From: Scandinavium sp036409475
GTDB lineage: Bacteria; Pseudomonadota; Gammaproteobacteria; Enterobacterales; Enterobacteriaceae
Assembly (NCBI RefSeq): GCF_036409475.1
Contig: NZ_JAYRCK010000018.1
Location: 41,541-105,540, forward strand
Length of the DNA stretch: 64,000 bases
Direction of reading: 5' to 3'
Made by a program: the position numbers and the translations under genes. Positions 34,049 to 42,392 of this stretch are shown here, one piece after another. Numbering within the stretch: position 1 is the stretch's first letter; every line of letters starts with the position of its first letter. The notes below the pieces were generated by a model. It saw only the letters and a list, made by a program, of their open reading frames with translations. It was not told the origin of the DNA and did not search any database.

Positions 34049-34133
34049 CGTTACCTGAAACCCCAAAGGGACATTCAGTGCCAGCAAGCTGGCTGTGCGT
34101 TGCGCTCCACAAAACCTTATAAAAGGCCGTAAC

Positions 34134-34478
34134 AGCGGGAGGGATTAGGTCCAGCTGCGCACGTTAATGGTCGGGGTTATCAAACCGGAGAGCCTGCCGA
34201 CAGCGGCAGCCATTCTGACAAGCGCAGATCCGAGCAAAACCTGGCATGATTACGAGCAATCAGGGGGCAAACTGAAACTGGATGTTCCGGCGACTATCCC
34301 ACCCGCGCAACTGCAAATCTTAAGCACTAATCAGAAGCTTATGGATTCATTGGGAGCCAACGCCACACCGGCCATTTATTATCTGAATTCGGACAATCTG
34401 AATTCGGACAATATGCTGCAGCAAGTTGTGGGCTTGCCAGATACCGAAAATTTAAATGCTATGATGGGAGAGAAATAA
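34134..34478 (+). pseudogene. dsbG: dsbG remnant (C-terminal third to half only)
   Basis: The open part (34167-34478, 103 codons) matches the end of the periplasmic disulfide isomerase/chaperone DsbG: VGVIKPESLPTAAAIL, GGKLKLDVPATIP, LGANATPAIYYL and GLPDTENLNAMMG. Upstream, similarity continues only for a few codons (AGC GGG ... then TAG, then VQLRTL), so a stop codon and a large 5' deletion have removed the signal peptide, the dimerisation domain and the CPYC active site. Inside the remnant the stretch LNSDN is repeated in tandem. The original terminator survives. It faces away from ahpC, as in E. coli. It is almost certainly non-functional. Confidence 0.9.
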
Positions 34479-34485
34479 GCATTAT

Positions 34486-34520
34486 GGCAGGGTTGTTTTC
34501 AGATAACCCTGCCCTCTTTT
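34486..34520 (+). terminator. Surviving dsbG terminator
   Basis: Stem GGCAGGGTT, loop of 10 nt, AACCCTGCC, then CTCTTTTT. Confidence 0.85.
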
Positions 34521-34696
34521 TGGAAACCCATTCAAATAATTTTTATAAACATCATGAGGTAATATTATTCATTAGAATGATATTTTAACAAAAAGCAAAA
34601 AAAGTTAATATTTTAAATGCTAATGAATCCATTTACTTACACAACATAATTGTATATTTTTGCCAGATAAATCTAATATCTTAAAAAGGCGATGGA

Positions 34697-35920
34697 ATGT
34701 CTATCTATAAACTCCCATTGGAGCAAACAGTTCTGGAAGCAAGTATGGAGCGCATCTGTTGGACGCTGGGTAATTTCGACCGTATTTGCATCTCGTTTTC
34801 CGGCGGTAAAGACTCCACAGTGATGCTGCATTTAACCGGCCAACTGGCGCGGAAACTTAAAAAGAAATTCAGCGTCCTCTTTATTGACTGGGAAGCGCAA
34901 TTCAGTAGCACCATTGAACATTGCGAAAAGATGCGCGCAGAATATTCAGACGTCATTGAGCACTTTTATTGGGTCGCGCTCCCGCTAACCACGCCCAACG
35001 CCTTAACGCAGTTTTCCCCCGAATGGCAATGTTGGGAACCCGGTACGACCTGGGTGCGACAGCCACCAGCCGATGCCATTATCGATCCCGCTTATTTCCC
35101 GTTTTATCAGCAAGGGATGTCCTTCGAGCATTTTGTTCGCGACTTCGCCGAATGGTTTTCGCAAAAACGCCCTGCCGCCGTCACCATTGGGATCCGCGCG
35201 GATGAGTCCTACACCCGCTTTCTGGCGGTGGCCTCACAGCGCAAACTGCGTTTCGCCGATGACAAACCCTGGACCAGCATGGCCCCCGGCGGACACTGCT
35301 GGTACATCTACCCGATTTATGACTGGAAGACAGCGGATATCTGGACCTGGTTTTCACGTACCCAAAGCAGCTATAACCCGCTGTATAACCTCATGTATCA
35401 GGCAGGCGTTCCCTTGCGTTACATGCGTATTTGTGAACCTTTCGGCCCGGAGCAGCGTCAGGGTTTGTGGCTTTATCACGTGCTGGAACCCGAGCGCTGG
35501 GCGGTAATGTGCGAACGTGTTAACGGGGTTCACTGCGGCGGCATTTATGCAGGTCACGATAATCAATTCTATGGTCACCGCAAGCTAGAAAAACCGGAAG
35601 GCTTTAGCTGGAAAGCTTATGCATTGTTTTTACTCGAAACCATGCCACCACCGACCGCGGAGCATTACCGCAACAAGATTGCTATCTATCTGCGCTGGTA
35701 TCAGAAGCACGGACAGGAAGACATTCCAGATACTCAGGATAAAGACACCAGTTCGAAGGATATTCCTTCCTGGCGACGCATCTGCAAAGTCTTATTAAAC
35801 AATGACTACTGGTGCCGAATGCTCTCTTTCAGCCCCAATAAAACCAAAAACTATCAGCGCTACAACCAGCGCATTTCTCAAAAACGTCAGGAGTGGGGAA
35901 TTTTATGCAAAAACAATTGA
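34697..35920 (+). CDS. ybdN: YbdN, PAPS-reductase-like (DUF3440) protein
   Basis: A 407-residue cytoplasmic protein (E. coli YbdN 406). The N-terminal PP-loop ATP-pyrophosphatase/PAPS-reductase domain has the P-loop SFSGGKDST (SGGKDS at residues 35-40); the C-terminal part is DUF3440. It resembles the IbrA protein linked to immunoglobulin-binding prophage genes in E. coli. Its biochemical function is not established; nucleotide or nucleic-acid modification is possible given the PP-loop and its ParB-like partner. It overlaps ybdM, so the two are co-translated. The AT-rich upstream region (34520-34696) contrasts with the gene. Confidence 0.9.
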   Translation: MSIYKLPLEQTVLEASMERICWTLGNFDRICISFSGGKDSTVMLHLTGQLARKLKKKFSVLFIDWEAQFSSTIEHCEKMRAEYSDVIEHFYWVALPLTTPNALTQFSPEWQCWEPGTTWVRQPPADAIIDPAYFPFYQQGMSFEHFVRDFAEWFSQKRPAAVTIGIRADESYTRFLAVASQRKLRFADDKPWTSMAPGGHCWYIYPIYDWKTADIWTWFSRTQSSYNPLYNLMYQAGVPLRYMRICEPFGPEQRQGLWLYHVLEPERWAVMCERVNGVHCGGIYAGHDNQFYGHRKLEKPEGFSWKAYALFLLETMPPPTAEHYRNKIAIYLRWYQKHGQEDIPDTQDKDTSSKDIPSWRRICKVLLNNDYWCRMLSFSPNKTKNYQRYNQRISQKRQEWGILCKNN

Positions 35921-36531
35921 GTGAACAGTTATCCCACTGGCTGGCGTCGTTGCCGGAAAAAGAACGGATTGAAGCCATCAACGATTTTCGTCAAACGCTT
36001 CATCAGCTGAGTCCTTTTCGTCAGCACCCAATTGATTGCGTACTGTGGGTTAAAAACGAGCACATCGCCCCGAACGATTACAACCCCAACAACGTCGCAC
36101 CACCGGAGAAAAAACTGCTGCAAAAATCACTGGAAGCGGACGGGTTTACGCAACCGGTAGTGGTGTATACCAAAAGCGACCGGAGGTATGAAATTGTCGA
36201 TGGATTCCACCGCCATGAACTGGCGAAATCGAAACCAGCGCTGAAAAAAAAGCTCAAAGGCTATTTGCCCGTCAGCGTGTTACAGCATGACGGCAGTGAA
36301 ATCTCCAGCCGTATGGCGTCCACTATCCGTCATAACCGCGCCCGAGGCAGACATCAAATTAACGCGATGGCGGAGATTATCCGCGAGCTGTATCAGCTAG
36401 GCTGGACGGACGTCAAAATTGGTGAAGAACTGGGGATGGATGCGGACGAGGTTTTGCGTCTGCGGCAAATTAACGGTCTACAGGATTTGTTTGCCGACCG
36501 TCAATTTTCTCAAGGCTGGACGGTGAAATAA
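35905..36531 (+). CDS. ybdM: YbdM, ParB/Srx-domain protein
   Basis: A 208-residue ParB-like N-terminal-domain protein (E. coli YbdM ~209), similar to IbrB. The ParB/sulfiredoxin motif region is YEIVDGFHRHELAKS, and a helix-turn-helix-like segment follows (WTDVKIGEELGMDADEVLRL). The ATG chosen overlaps the end of ybdN by 16 bp and has GGAGTGGGG upstream; a GTG four codons earlier lies inside that Shine-Dalgarno sequence. The tight pairing with the PP-loop partner is conserved in enterobacteria, pointing to a joint function, still unknown. Confidence 0.9.
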   Translation: MQKQLSEQLSHWLASLPEKERIEAINDFRQTLHQLSPFRQHPIDCVLWVKNEHIAPNDYNPNNVAPPEKKLLQKSLEADGFTQPVVVYTKSDRRYEIVDGFHRHELAKSKPALKKKLKGYLPVSVLQHDGSEISSRMASTIRHNRARGRHQINAMAEIIRELYQLGWTDVKIGEELGMDADEVLRLRQINGLQDLFADRQFSQGWTVK

Positions 36532-36602
36532 CGACAGCTTACACAGCCGTTCTGCACTGACAACGGCGTACAAAGCATAAGATAAAGCCGAAAGATATTA
36601 GC

Positions 36603-36627
36603 CATCCGGATGTCCGGATGGTTTCTC
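36603..36627 (+). terminator. Possible ybdNM terminator
   Basis: Perfect inverted repeat CCATCCGGA-TG-TCCGGATGG followed by TTTCTC, about 70 bp after the ybdM stop codon. The two-base loop means the real loop would be four to six bases. Confidence 0.55.
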
Positions 36628-36830
36628 AGGTCAGCGATAATACACAGAAAAATAACAAATGAGCAACAGCGATATTTCAGGGGCACTCCATCGTTCGCGA
36701 TTGTAAAGGTCGCTGCGCTAACCCGCTGATCCTCAACGTGCCCGCAAATAACCTCTTTCTGGTCCATTGACGGGGAACATTCCCCCTCTATACCTAATGA
36801 TGACTCTCACACCATGACTTCGGAGCAACT

Positions 36831-37574
36831 ATGCATATCGATTTGACGGGTAAACGCGCGCTGGTGACCGGTGCCAGCCGCGGGCTTGGGCGAGCTATAG
36901 CATTGTCACTGGCGAAAGCTGGCGCTGATGTGGTGGTAACGTATGAAAAATCGGCCGACAAGGCACAAGCTGTAGCGAATGAAATTCGCGCCCTGGGGCG
37001 CAAGGGTCATGCGATTCAGGCTGACAGCAGCGATGCGCAAGCCATTGTGGACGCGGTGAATGAAACGGCTCATACGCTGGGCGGGCTGGATATTTTGGTG
37101 AACAACGCCGGAATTGCACGCGGCGGCCCGCTGGAAACGATGTCGCTCGAAGACATTGATGCCGTGATCAGCGTGAATATTCGCGGCGTAGTGATTGCCA
37201 CTCAGGCCGCGCTTCCTCATCTCGGTAAAGGGGGACGCATTATTAACATCGGCAGCTGCCTCGCCAACCGGGTAGCGTTCGAGGGGATCGCCGTTTACTC
37301 AATGAGCAAATCCGCGCTGAACTCCTTTACTCGTGGCCTGGCGCGAGATTTGGGCCCGCGTGGCATTACCGTTAATCTGGTGCATCCCGGCCCTACCGAC
37401 AGCGACATGAATCCGGCTGACAGCGAACAGGGCAGAGAGCAAGTCAAACAGATTGCCGTCGGGCATTACGGCAAACCGGAAGATATTGCCGCCGCCGTGA
37501 CCTTCCTCGCCAGCCCTGCCGCCGGGCAAATTACCGGCACCGGTCTCGATGTTGATGGTGGTGTAAACGCCTGA
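36831..37574 (+). CDS. Short-chain dehydrogenase/reductase (SDR)
   Basis: A 247-residue classical SDR. The NAD(P)-binding motif TGASRGLG is at residues 13-20, NNAG follows strand beta-4, and the catalytic YSMSK is in place with the Ser in NIGSCLAN. The overall build is close to FabG-type 3-oxoacyl reductases, but those are encoded elsewhere with fatty-acid genes. Substrate unknown. It is transcribed alone, with a CGGAGC Shine-Dalgarno sequence. The adjacent regulator expected for many such SDR genes is not present. It belongs to the accessory stretch between ybdM and ybdD. Confidence 0.8.
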   Translation: MHIDLTGKRALVTGASRGLGRAIALSLAKAGADVVVTYEKSADKAQAVANEIRALGRKGHAIQADSSDAQAIVDAVNETAHTLGGLDILVNNAGIARGGPLETMSLEDIDAVISVNIRGVVIATQAALPHLGKGGRIINIGSCLANRVAFEGIAVYSMSKSALNSFTRGLARDLGPRGITVNLVHPGPTDSDMNPADSEQGREQVKQIAVGHYGKPEDIAAAVTFLASPAAGQITGTGLDVDGGVNA

Positions 37575-37779
37575 GTCCGGTTTCGTACTTCTGCTTTTGC
37601 GACCCCGCTTCCCGTTTTACTGCACGCCTTTGTCGACCGGCAAAGGCGCTTGCAGCCTGCCTCGTAAGCTGATGCATTGCCTCTTTTCCCCCTCGCCTGT
37701 CTGCTTCTACACTGCCTGACATTCTCTAATACATAAACAAGTAATAATCTAATTATTTACTAATAAATAAGGAAAGACT

Positions 37780-38103
37780 ATGTTGCAGGAAGACAAGTTG
37801 ACGATCATTTGGTCACGAGCGGCGAAGAAAGATTTTCTGTCGCTGGATAAGCGTTATCAGCAAAACATCGAGATGAAATTAGGCTATTTGGGTGATACAA
37901 GCGCCCCACCGCTCGATATTCGAAAACTTAAAGTGCCAGAAGATCACTATCGGCTTAGGGTCGGTAACTACAGGATTATTTTCACTCGATCGGGTGACAA
38001 TGATGAAATCTGCTCTGTCGTGGCAGTCCTGCGAAGAACCTCGAAAACCTATGCCTTCCATGAGGAGCCAGCACGCTATGAACATACAATTTATCAAAGA
38101 TGA
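37780..38103 (+). CDS. RelE/HigB-superfamily toxin
   Basis: A 107-residue protein of the RelE/ParE/HigB fold. Family features are the early basic KKDFLSLDKRYQQ helix, the central IRKLKVPEDHYRLRVGNYRIIFTR strand pair with the conserved Arg/Tyr positions, and a final VVAVLRRTSKTY. Such toxins usually cut mRNA on the ribosome. AAGGAAAG precedes the ATG. The 3' end overlaps the antitoxin gene by 26 bp. Toxin-first order is characteristic of HigBA-type modules. Confidence 0.82.
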   Translation: MLQEDKLTIIWSRAAKKDFLSLDKRYQQNIEMKLGYLGDTSAPPLDIRKLKVPEDHYRLRVGNYRIIFTRSGDNDEICSVVAVLRRTSKTYAFHEEPARYEHTIYQR

Positions 38104-38485
38104 ACAAGGCAACACCCAATACGTCGTGGTGCCCTACCACGTGTGGTTCAACATGATGCTCGACCGTGTCCCCCTTGAAGAGGAAGGTGAAGAAGAGAAT
38201 TGGGAGGAGATCCCCACTGAACATGATGAATATGACAATGTGGGTATCCCCCACGAAATCGCCTGCCTCATGACCTCCGAGGATGTCAGCCTGCAGGCGG
38301 CCTGGCGCATCGCGCGCGGTCTGTCGCAGCAGGAAGTGGCGGATATACTTGGCATTACTCAGTCGGCTGTCTCGCAACTGGAATCACCTGATTCCCGTCC
38401 GCAAAAGCGCACCAGAGAGAAACTGGCCGCCATCTATGGGTGTACTCAGGAACAAATCAGCCTCTTTCTGCCGAAAGAAGGCTAA
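38078..38485 (+). CDS. XRE-family antitoxin of the HigBA-like module
   Basis: A 135-residue antitoxin. The N-terminal half is acidic (LEEEGEEENWEEIPTEHDE), probably the toxin-neutralising part; the C-terminal Xre helix-turn-helix covers ~84-125 with LSQQEVADILGITQSAVSQLE. The ATG at 38078 follows GAGGAG at a spacing of about 11 nt and lies inside the toxin gene; the open frame extends 62 codons further upstream but runs through the toxin coding sequence. The antitoxin is expected to bind and repress the shared promoter. Its position immediately ahead of convergent ybdD suggests a recent gain. Confidence 0.82.
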   Translation: MNIQFIKDEQGNTQYVVVPYHVWFNMMLDRVPLEEEGEEENWEEIPTEHDEYDNVGIPHEIACLMTSEDVSLQAAWRIARGLSQQEVADILGITQSAVSQLESPDSRPQKRTREKLAAIYGCTQEQISLFLPKEG

Positions 38486-38679
38486 CAACACTTCGCGCCG
38501 CCTTTGCCACCGTATCGCGCGTCCTGACGCTCACGGAAAAACTCTTCGTAAGTCATCGGCATTTTGTCCGGATGGTTCAGGCGCGTGTGCTCCACGTAGT
38601 TGTCGTAATCAGGCACGCCAATCATCATTTTCGCCGCCTGGCCGAGGTATTTTCCGGCTTTTGAGAGTGTGTCGAACAT
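38482..38679 (-). CDS. ybdD: YbdD, small CstA-associated protein
   Basis: A 65-residue DUF466 protein, same length as E. coli YbdD, with MFDTLSKAGKYLGQAAKMM and MTYEEFFRERQDARYGG and a terminal CC pair. It accompanies CstA or its paralogue BtsT/YjiY in most enterobacteria and is thought to act with that transporter. The start is the ATG after CAGGAGATAAC; an upstream extension would run into the palindromic repeat. Its stop codon overlaps the end of the convergent antitoxin gene by 4 bp. Confidence 0.94.
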   Translation of the reverse strand: MFDTLSKAGKYLGQAAKMMIGVPDYDNYVEHTRLNHPDKMPMTYEEFFRERQDARYGGKGGAKCC

Positions 38680-38696
38680 GTTATCTCCTGTAGATC

Positions 38697-38788
38697 TCCC
38701 CTCTCCCCTGCCCTCTCCCAAAGGGAGAGGGAGAGAACCGCACCAGAATTTTCCCCTCTCCCCGCGGGAGAGGATTAGGGAGAGGGGC
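38697..38788. repeat. CCTCTCCC palindromic repeat between cstA and ybdD
   Basis: Inverted units GCCCTCTCCC...GGGAGAGG and CCCCTCTCC...GGAGAGG...GGGAGAGGGG. It is the same family as 43509-43601 and as the interrupted copy at 63672-63689. It lies within the cstA-ybdD operon, where it may set differential expression. It also matches the recognition sequence read from the IS110 bridge RNA at the right end of the window. Confidence 0.8.
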
Positions 38789-38799
38789 TGGCCCCCCTG

Positions 38800-40905
38800 T
38801 TAATGCACGCTCTTCGCCTGGGCCACAATCTGTTCCAGATTTTCCGGCATCGGCTCATAAGGCGTTTCTTTGGCGGTCGGTTTGTCTTCTTTCAGTGCCG
38901 CCAGCGCAGTCTTCACAGAATAGAACGCCAGCACCACCACAACCACCATAAAGAAGATGGTCAGCCCGGCATCCAGACGGTTATTGAACACCAGCTGCGA
39001 AAGCTGGGATTCGGTGTACTGCACCGGGATCTTACCGCTGTCGATCATTGCCTGGAACTTATTGGCAATCGCCAGGAAGCCCACTTTAGCATCGCTGCTG
39101 AAGGCTTTCTGCCAGCCTGCGGTCAGGGTACAAATTAACAGCCACGCCGTGGGTACCAGCGCAACCCACGCGTAGCGCTGACGTTTCATCTTGAACAGCA
39201 CCACAGCACACAACATCAGTGCCATACCCGCCAGCATCTGGTTGGCGATACCGAACAACGGCCACAAGGTGTTAATGCCGCCCAGCGGATCGACCACGCC
39301 CTGATGCAGGAAGTAGCCCCACGCCAGCACACACAGCGCTGTTGCCAGCAGGTTGGCTGGCAAGGAGTCAGTGCGTTTCAGGTTCGGGCTGATCACGCCC
39401 AGTAAATCCTGCAGCATAAAGCGCGCCGCACGTGTGCCTGCATCCACCGCCGTCAGAATAAACAGCGCTTCAAACAGAATGGCGAAGTGATACCAGAAAG
39501 ACACATCCATCAGGCCGCCAAGCGAACCGTGCAGAATGTACGCCATCCCTACGGCAAGCGTAGGTGCGCCGCCTGCCCGGGAAATGATCGACTGCTCCCC
39601 GACTTCGTTAGCGATTTGTGTCAGCGTATCCGGCGTGATGGCAAAGCCCCAACTGCTGACCACTTGCGCCGCTGAAGCGACCACATCAGTGGTTCCCGCA
39701 GGCGCGAGTACGGCCATCGGGCTGTTCATGGCGAAATAGACACCCGGATCGATAATGCACGCGGCGACCAGCGCCATGATGGCCACGAAGGATTCCATCA
39801 ACATGCCGCCGTAGCCAATCAGGCAAGCCTGACCTTCATTGGCGAGCATTTTCGGCGTGGTACCAGAAGCAATCAGAGCGTGGAACCCCGATACCGCGCC
39901 ACAGGCAATGGTAATAAACAGGAACGGGAACAGGTTCCCCGTCCACACCGGGCCAGTGCCATCGATAAACCTGGTTAGCGCAGGCATGGTCAGCGTAGGA
40001 CGCATGATCAGAATGCCAATTGCCAGCCCCACGATGGTGCCTATTTTCAGGAAGGTAGAAAGATAATCGCGCGGAGCCAGCAGCAGCCAGACGGGCAATA
40101 CTGCGGCGACAAAACCGTAGCCCACCAGCATCCAGGTCAGCTGCACACCGGTGAAATCAAACCACGGTGCCCACGTCGGGCTTTCTGCTACCCAGCCGCC
40201 AGAAATAATGGCAAACACCAGCAGCACCAGGCCAATCACCGACACCTCACCAATACGCCCTGGGCGCAAATAGCGAATGTAGATGCCCATAAAAATCGCC
40301 AGCGGAATGGTAAAGGCGACGGTATAGGTACCCCAAGGGCTGTGAGTCAGCGCTTTCACTACGATCATCGCCAACACCGCAAGGATGATGACCATGATCA
40401 TAAAGGTCGCTATCAGCGCGATAACCCCGGCGGTGGCGCCCATTTCCTCTTTCACCAACTCACCAAGGGAGCGTCCGTCACGGCGCGTGGAAACAAACAG
40501 CACCATAAAGTCCTGCACGGCACCGGCGAGCACAACGCCTGCCAGGATCCAAATCATCCCGGGCAGATAGCCCATTTGCGCCGCCAGCACCGGCCCAACC
40601 AACGGCCCTGCTCCGGCAATCGCCGCAAAATGGTGACCGAACAGCACTTTCTTATCGGTCGGCACATAGTCCAGTCCGTCATTATGACGTACCGCTGGCG
40701 TCATGCGGGTGGGGTCAACGGCCAGCACGTTTTTGGCGATATAGCGGCCGTAAAAACGATAAGCGATAAGGTAGATACAAACCGCCGCCACCACTATCCA
40801 CAGGGCGTTGATTTGTTCACCACGATTCAGTGCGATGTAGCCAAGGGCAAAGGCTCCCACAATCGAGAGAACTGCCCATATAAGGTATTTCCCTGAGTTG
40901 TTCAT
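38800..40905 (-). CDS. cstA: Carbon-starvation protein CstA (pyruvate/peptide transporter)
   Basis: A 701-residue inner-membrane transporter with about 16-18 hydrophobic segments, same length as E. coli CstA. Characteristic stretches are KKVLFGHHFAAIAGAGPLVG, QDFMVLFVSTRRDGRSLGE and SGTTPKMLANEGQA. E. coli CstA takes up pyruvate and peptides and is induced on carbon starvation through cAMP-CRP. Its operon partner ybdD follows after a palindromic repeat. The long (290-bp) divergent region to the next operon carries a possible CRP site. Confidence 0.97.
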   Translation of the reverse strand: MNNSGKYLIWAVLSIVGAFALGYIALNRGEQINALWIVVAAVCIYLIAYRFYGRYIAKNVLAVDPTRMTPAVRHNDGLDYVPTDKKVLFGHHFAAIAGAGPLVGPVLAAQMGYLPGMIWILAGVVLAGAVQDFMVLFVSTRRDGRSLGELVKEEMGATAGVIALIATFMIMVIILAVLAMIVVKALTHSPWGTYTVAFTIPLAIFMGIYIRYLRPGRIGEVSVIGLVLLVFAIISGGWVAESPTWAPWFDFTGVQLTWMLVGYGFVAAVLPVWLLLAPRDYLSTFLKIGTIVGLAIGILIMRPTLTMPALTRFIDGTGPVWTGNLFPFLFITIACGAVSGFHALIASGTTPKMLANEGQACLIGYGGMLMESFVAIMALVAACIIDPGVYFAMNSPMAVLAPAGTTDVVASAAQVVSSWGFAITPDTLTQIANEVGEQSIISRAGGAPTLAVGMAYILHGSLGGLMDVSFWYHFAILFEALFILTAVDAGTRAARFMLQDLLGVISPNLKRTDSLPANLLATALCVLAWGYFLHQGVVDPLGGINTLWPLFGIANQMLAGMALMLCAVVLFKMKRQRYAWVALVPTAWLLICTLTAGWQKAFSSDAKVGFLAIANKFQAMIDSGKIPVQYTESQLSQLVFNNRLDAGLTIFFMVVVVVLAFYSVKTALAALKEDKPTAKETPYEPMPENLEQIVAQAKSVH

Positions 40906-41024
40906 GGTCTTAGTCCGTCAGTGTAGGGGGAAGATGTTACATTTTGTATCTATAACACCGCTTTTGGATTTAACAACCTGACAACCAAGGAAAACCGACT
41001 TCTCACCTGGTATTTACATTACAT

Positions 41025-41040
41025 TGTTAAGCCGATCACT
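41025..41040 (-). promoter_or_regulatory. Possible CRP site for cstA
   Basis: TGTTA-N6-TCACT matches the CRP core TGTGA-N6-TCACA at 8 of 10 positions, about 120 bp upstream of the cstA ATG. cstA is CRP-dependent in E. coli; the site is inferred. Confidence 0.35.
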
Positions 41041-41121
41041 TTTCATGCAACATCCCTCGTCAGAACCCATTCGTTTTCTGCATCACACTTTTGATTCTTT
41101 ATTAATTTCCTGACGTTACAA

Positions 41122-41137
41122 AATGATTTGCATCATT
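41122..41137 (+). promoter_or_regulatory. Dyad AATGAT-TTGC-ATCATT upstream of the yjiHG-like operon
   Basis: A perfect inverted repeat with a 4-bp spacer, about 60 bp before the first ATG of the rightward operon. It resembles an FNR-type (TTGAT-N4-ATCAA, 8 of 10) or a half Fur-type site; I cannot decide between them. Confidence 0.4.
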
Positions 41138-41198
41138 ATTTTTCCTGCCGCAGCCCGCAGAATGAATCGGCGAAACAACCACCTACAAGGAAATGGAG

Positions 41199-41918
41199 AT
41201 GAGTACACAACCGCAGGAAAACAGAGTGGGACCCGGCGCGTACTTCGCGTTGGCCTTTGCCGCTGTCTTTTTTTCAGGCTTGCTCGGCGGCAAGGAATGG
41301 TACGGCGTTTTTGATTTCACTACCCTCAACGGTGCTTTCGGCAAAGTCGTGAGCAGCGTCAATCAGCAAGGCGAGACAATTACCACAACGACCTCCGCCT
41401 TTCGCGGCCATGGCGGTCACGGGGCAATGGACGGCTTTCTGTTTGCGCTGGGGCTGATCCCCGCCGTGATGTTCGCCCTTGGCATGATTAACGTGCTTGA
41501 GCACTACGGTGCTTTACGCGCCGCTCGTCGCCTTCTGACTCCGCTGTTACGCCCGCTGATGGGCATTCCGGGAACGACCGGGCTGGCGCTGATAGGCAGC
41601 CTGCAAAGCACGGATGTCGGCGCCTCACTAACGCGAAACCTGGCTGATGAAGGCCAGATCACCGAAAAAGAGAAAGATATCTTCGCCATGTTCCAGTTCT
41701 CGGCCGGTGCCATGATCACCAACTTTTTCTCCTCAGGTGCCATTCTGTTCACCCTCATGGCGGTGGACGGCACAACCGCGGTGCCGACTTCCATCGGGGC
41801 CTGCATCGCCGTGATGTTCATGATGAAAATTGTCGGTGCCAACCTGATGCGGCTGATCCTCAGCATCAGCGAGAAAAAAGCGACTGTCTCTACAACCGCA
41901 CAGGGAGAAGCCTCATGA
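41199..41918 (+). CDS. YjiH-like membrane protein (nucleoside-recognition/Gate domain)
   Basis: A 239-residue inner-membrane protein with the nucleoside-recognition (Gate) domain, similar in build to E. coli YjiH. Hydrophobic segments alternate with the conserved loop LIGSLQSTDVGASLTRNLADEG and the histidine-rich FRGHGGHGAMDG. YjiH and YjiG form an uncharacterised pair next to the isoaspartyl dipeptidase IadA in E. coli; here the third gene is an M20 peptidase. The second of two in-frame ATGs is chosen (AAGGA at 7 nt). The stop codon overlaps the next start by 4 bp. Confidence 0.8.
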   Translation: MSTQPQENRVGPGAYFALAFAAVFFSGLLGGKEWYGVFDFTTLNGAFGKVVSSVNQQGETITTTTSAFRGHGGHGAMDGFLFALGLIPAVMFALGMINVLEHYGALRAARRLLTPLLRPLMGIPGTTGLALIGSLQSTDVGASLTRNLADEGQITEKEKDIFAMFQFSAGAMITNFFSSGAILFTLMAVDGTTAVPTSIGACIAVMFMMKIVGANLMRLILSISEKKATVSTTAQGEAS

Positions 41919-42379
41919 GTGCCCCAACCTCGAACCCCGTTATTACCGACGTCTTTGTCGAAGGTGCCCGCAAGGGCTGGAATATCGCCACCACCAGCAC
42001 CCTGCCAAACGTGGTCATGGCGTTCATTATTATCAAAGCGCTGGAAATCACCGGAGCACTGAAAGGCCTGGGCATTGTGTTCGCGCCACTGATGGGTTTG
42101 TTCGGCCTGCCGGGTGAAGCGGCAGCGGTGCTTATCGGCGGCTGGATGTCGATGGGCGGAGCCATCGGGGTCGCGATTGGTCTGTTTGATAAAGGTATTC
42201 TGACAGGTGAACATTTAGCGATTCTGGCGCCTGCCATCTATCTGATGGGCTCTCAGGTGCAGTATCTGGGCCGCATTCTTGGCGTTATCGGCACCCGCGC
42301 CAAACGTATTCCGCTGATGATTGCAATCTCCGTCATCAACGCCTTCTTAGCCATGCTGCTGATGCGCGTCATTATCTAA
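41915..42379 (+). CDS. YjiG-like membrane protein (nucleoside-recognition/Gate domain)
   Basis: A 154-residue inner-membrane partner of the preceding protein, the same size as E. coli YjiG. It carries the second half of the Gate domain: NVVMAFIIIKALEITGALKGL, GLPGEAAAVLIGGWMSMGGAIG and MGSQVQYLGRILG. The two proteins together resemble a split permease. It is translationally coupled to the upstream gene (ATGA) and 13 bp ahead of the peptidase gene. A role in importing or exporting a peptide or amino-acid derivative handled by the peptidase is an inference from gene order. Confidence 0.8.
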   Translation: MSAPTSNPVITDVFVEGARKGWNIATTSTLPNVVMAFIIIKALEITGALKGLGIVFAPLMGLFGLPGEAAAVLIGGWMSMGGAIGVAIGLFDKGILTGEHLAILAPAIYLMGSQVQYLGRILGVIGTRAKRIPLMIAISVINAFLAMLLMRVII

Positions 42380-42392
42380 ACAAGGACTGACC

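Noticed and set aside
36510..36767. 85-residue minus-strand frame after ybdM
   Set aside because: It overlaps the probable ybdNM terminator and the ybdM end, is cysteine-rich by chance and has no start signal.
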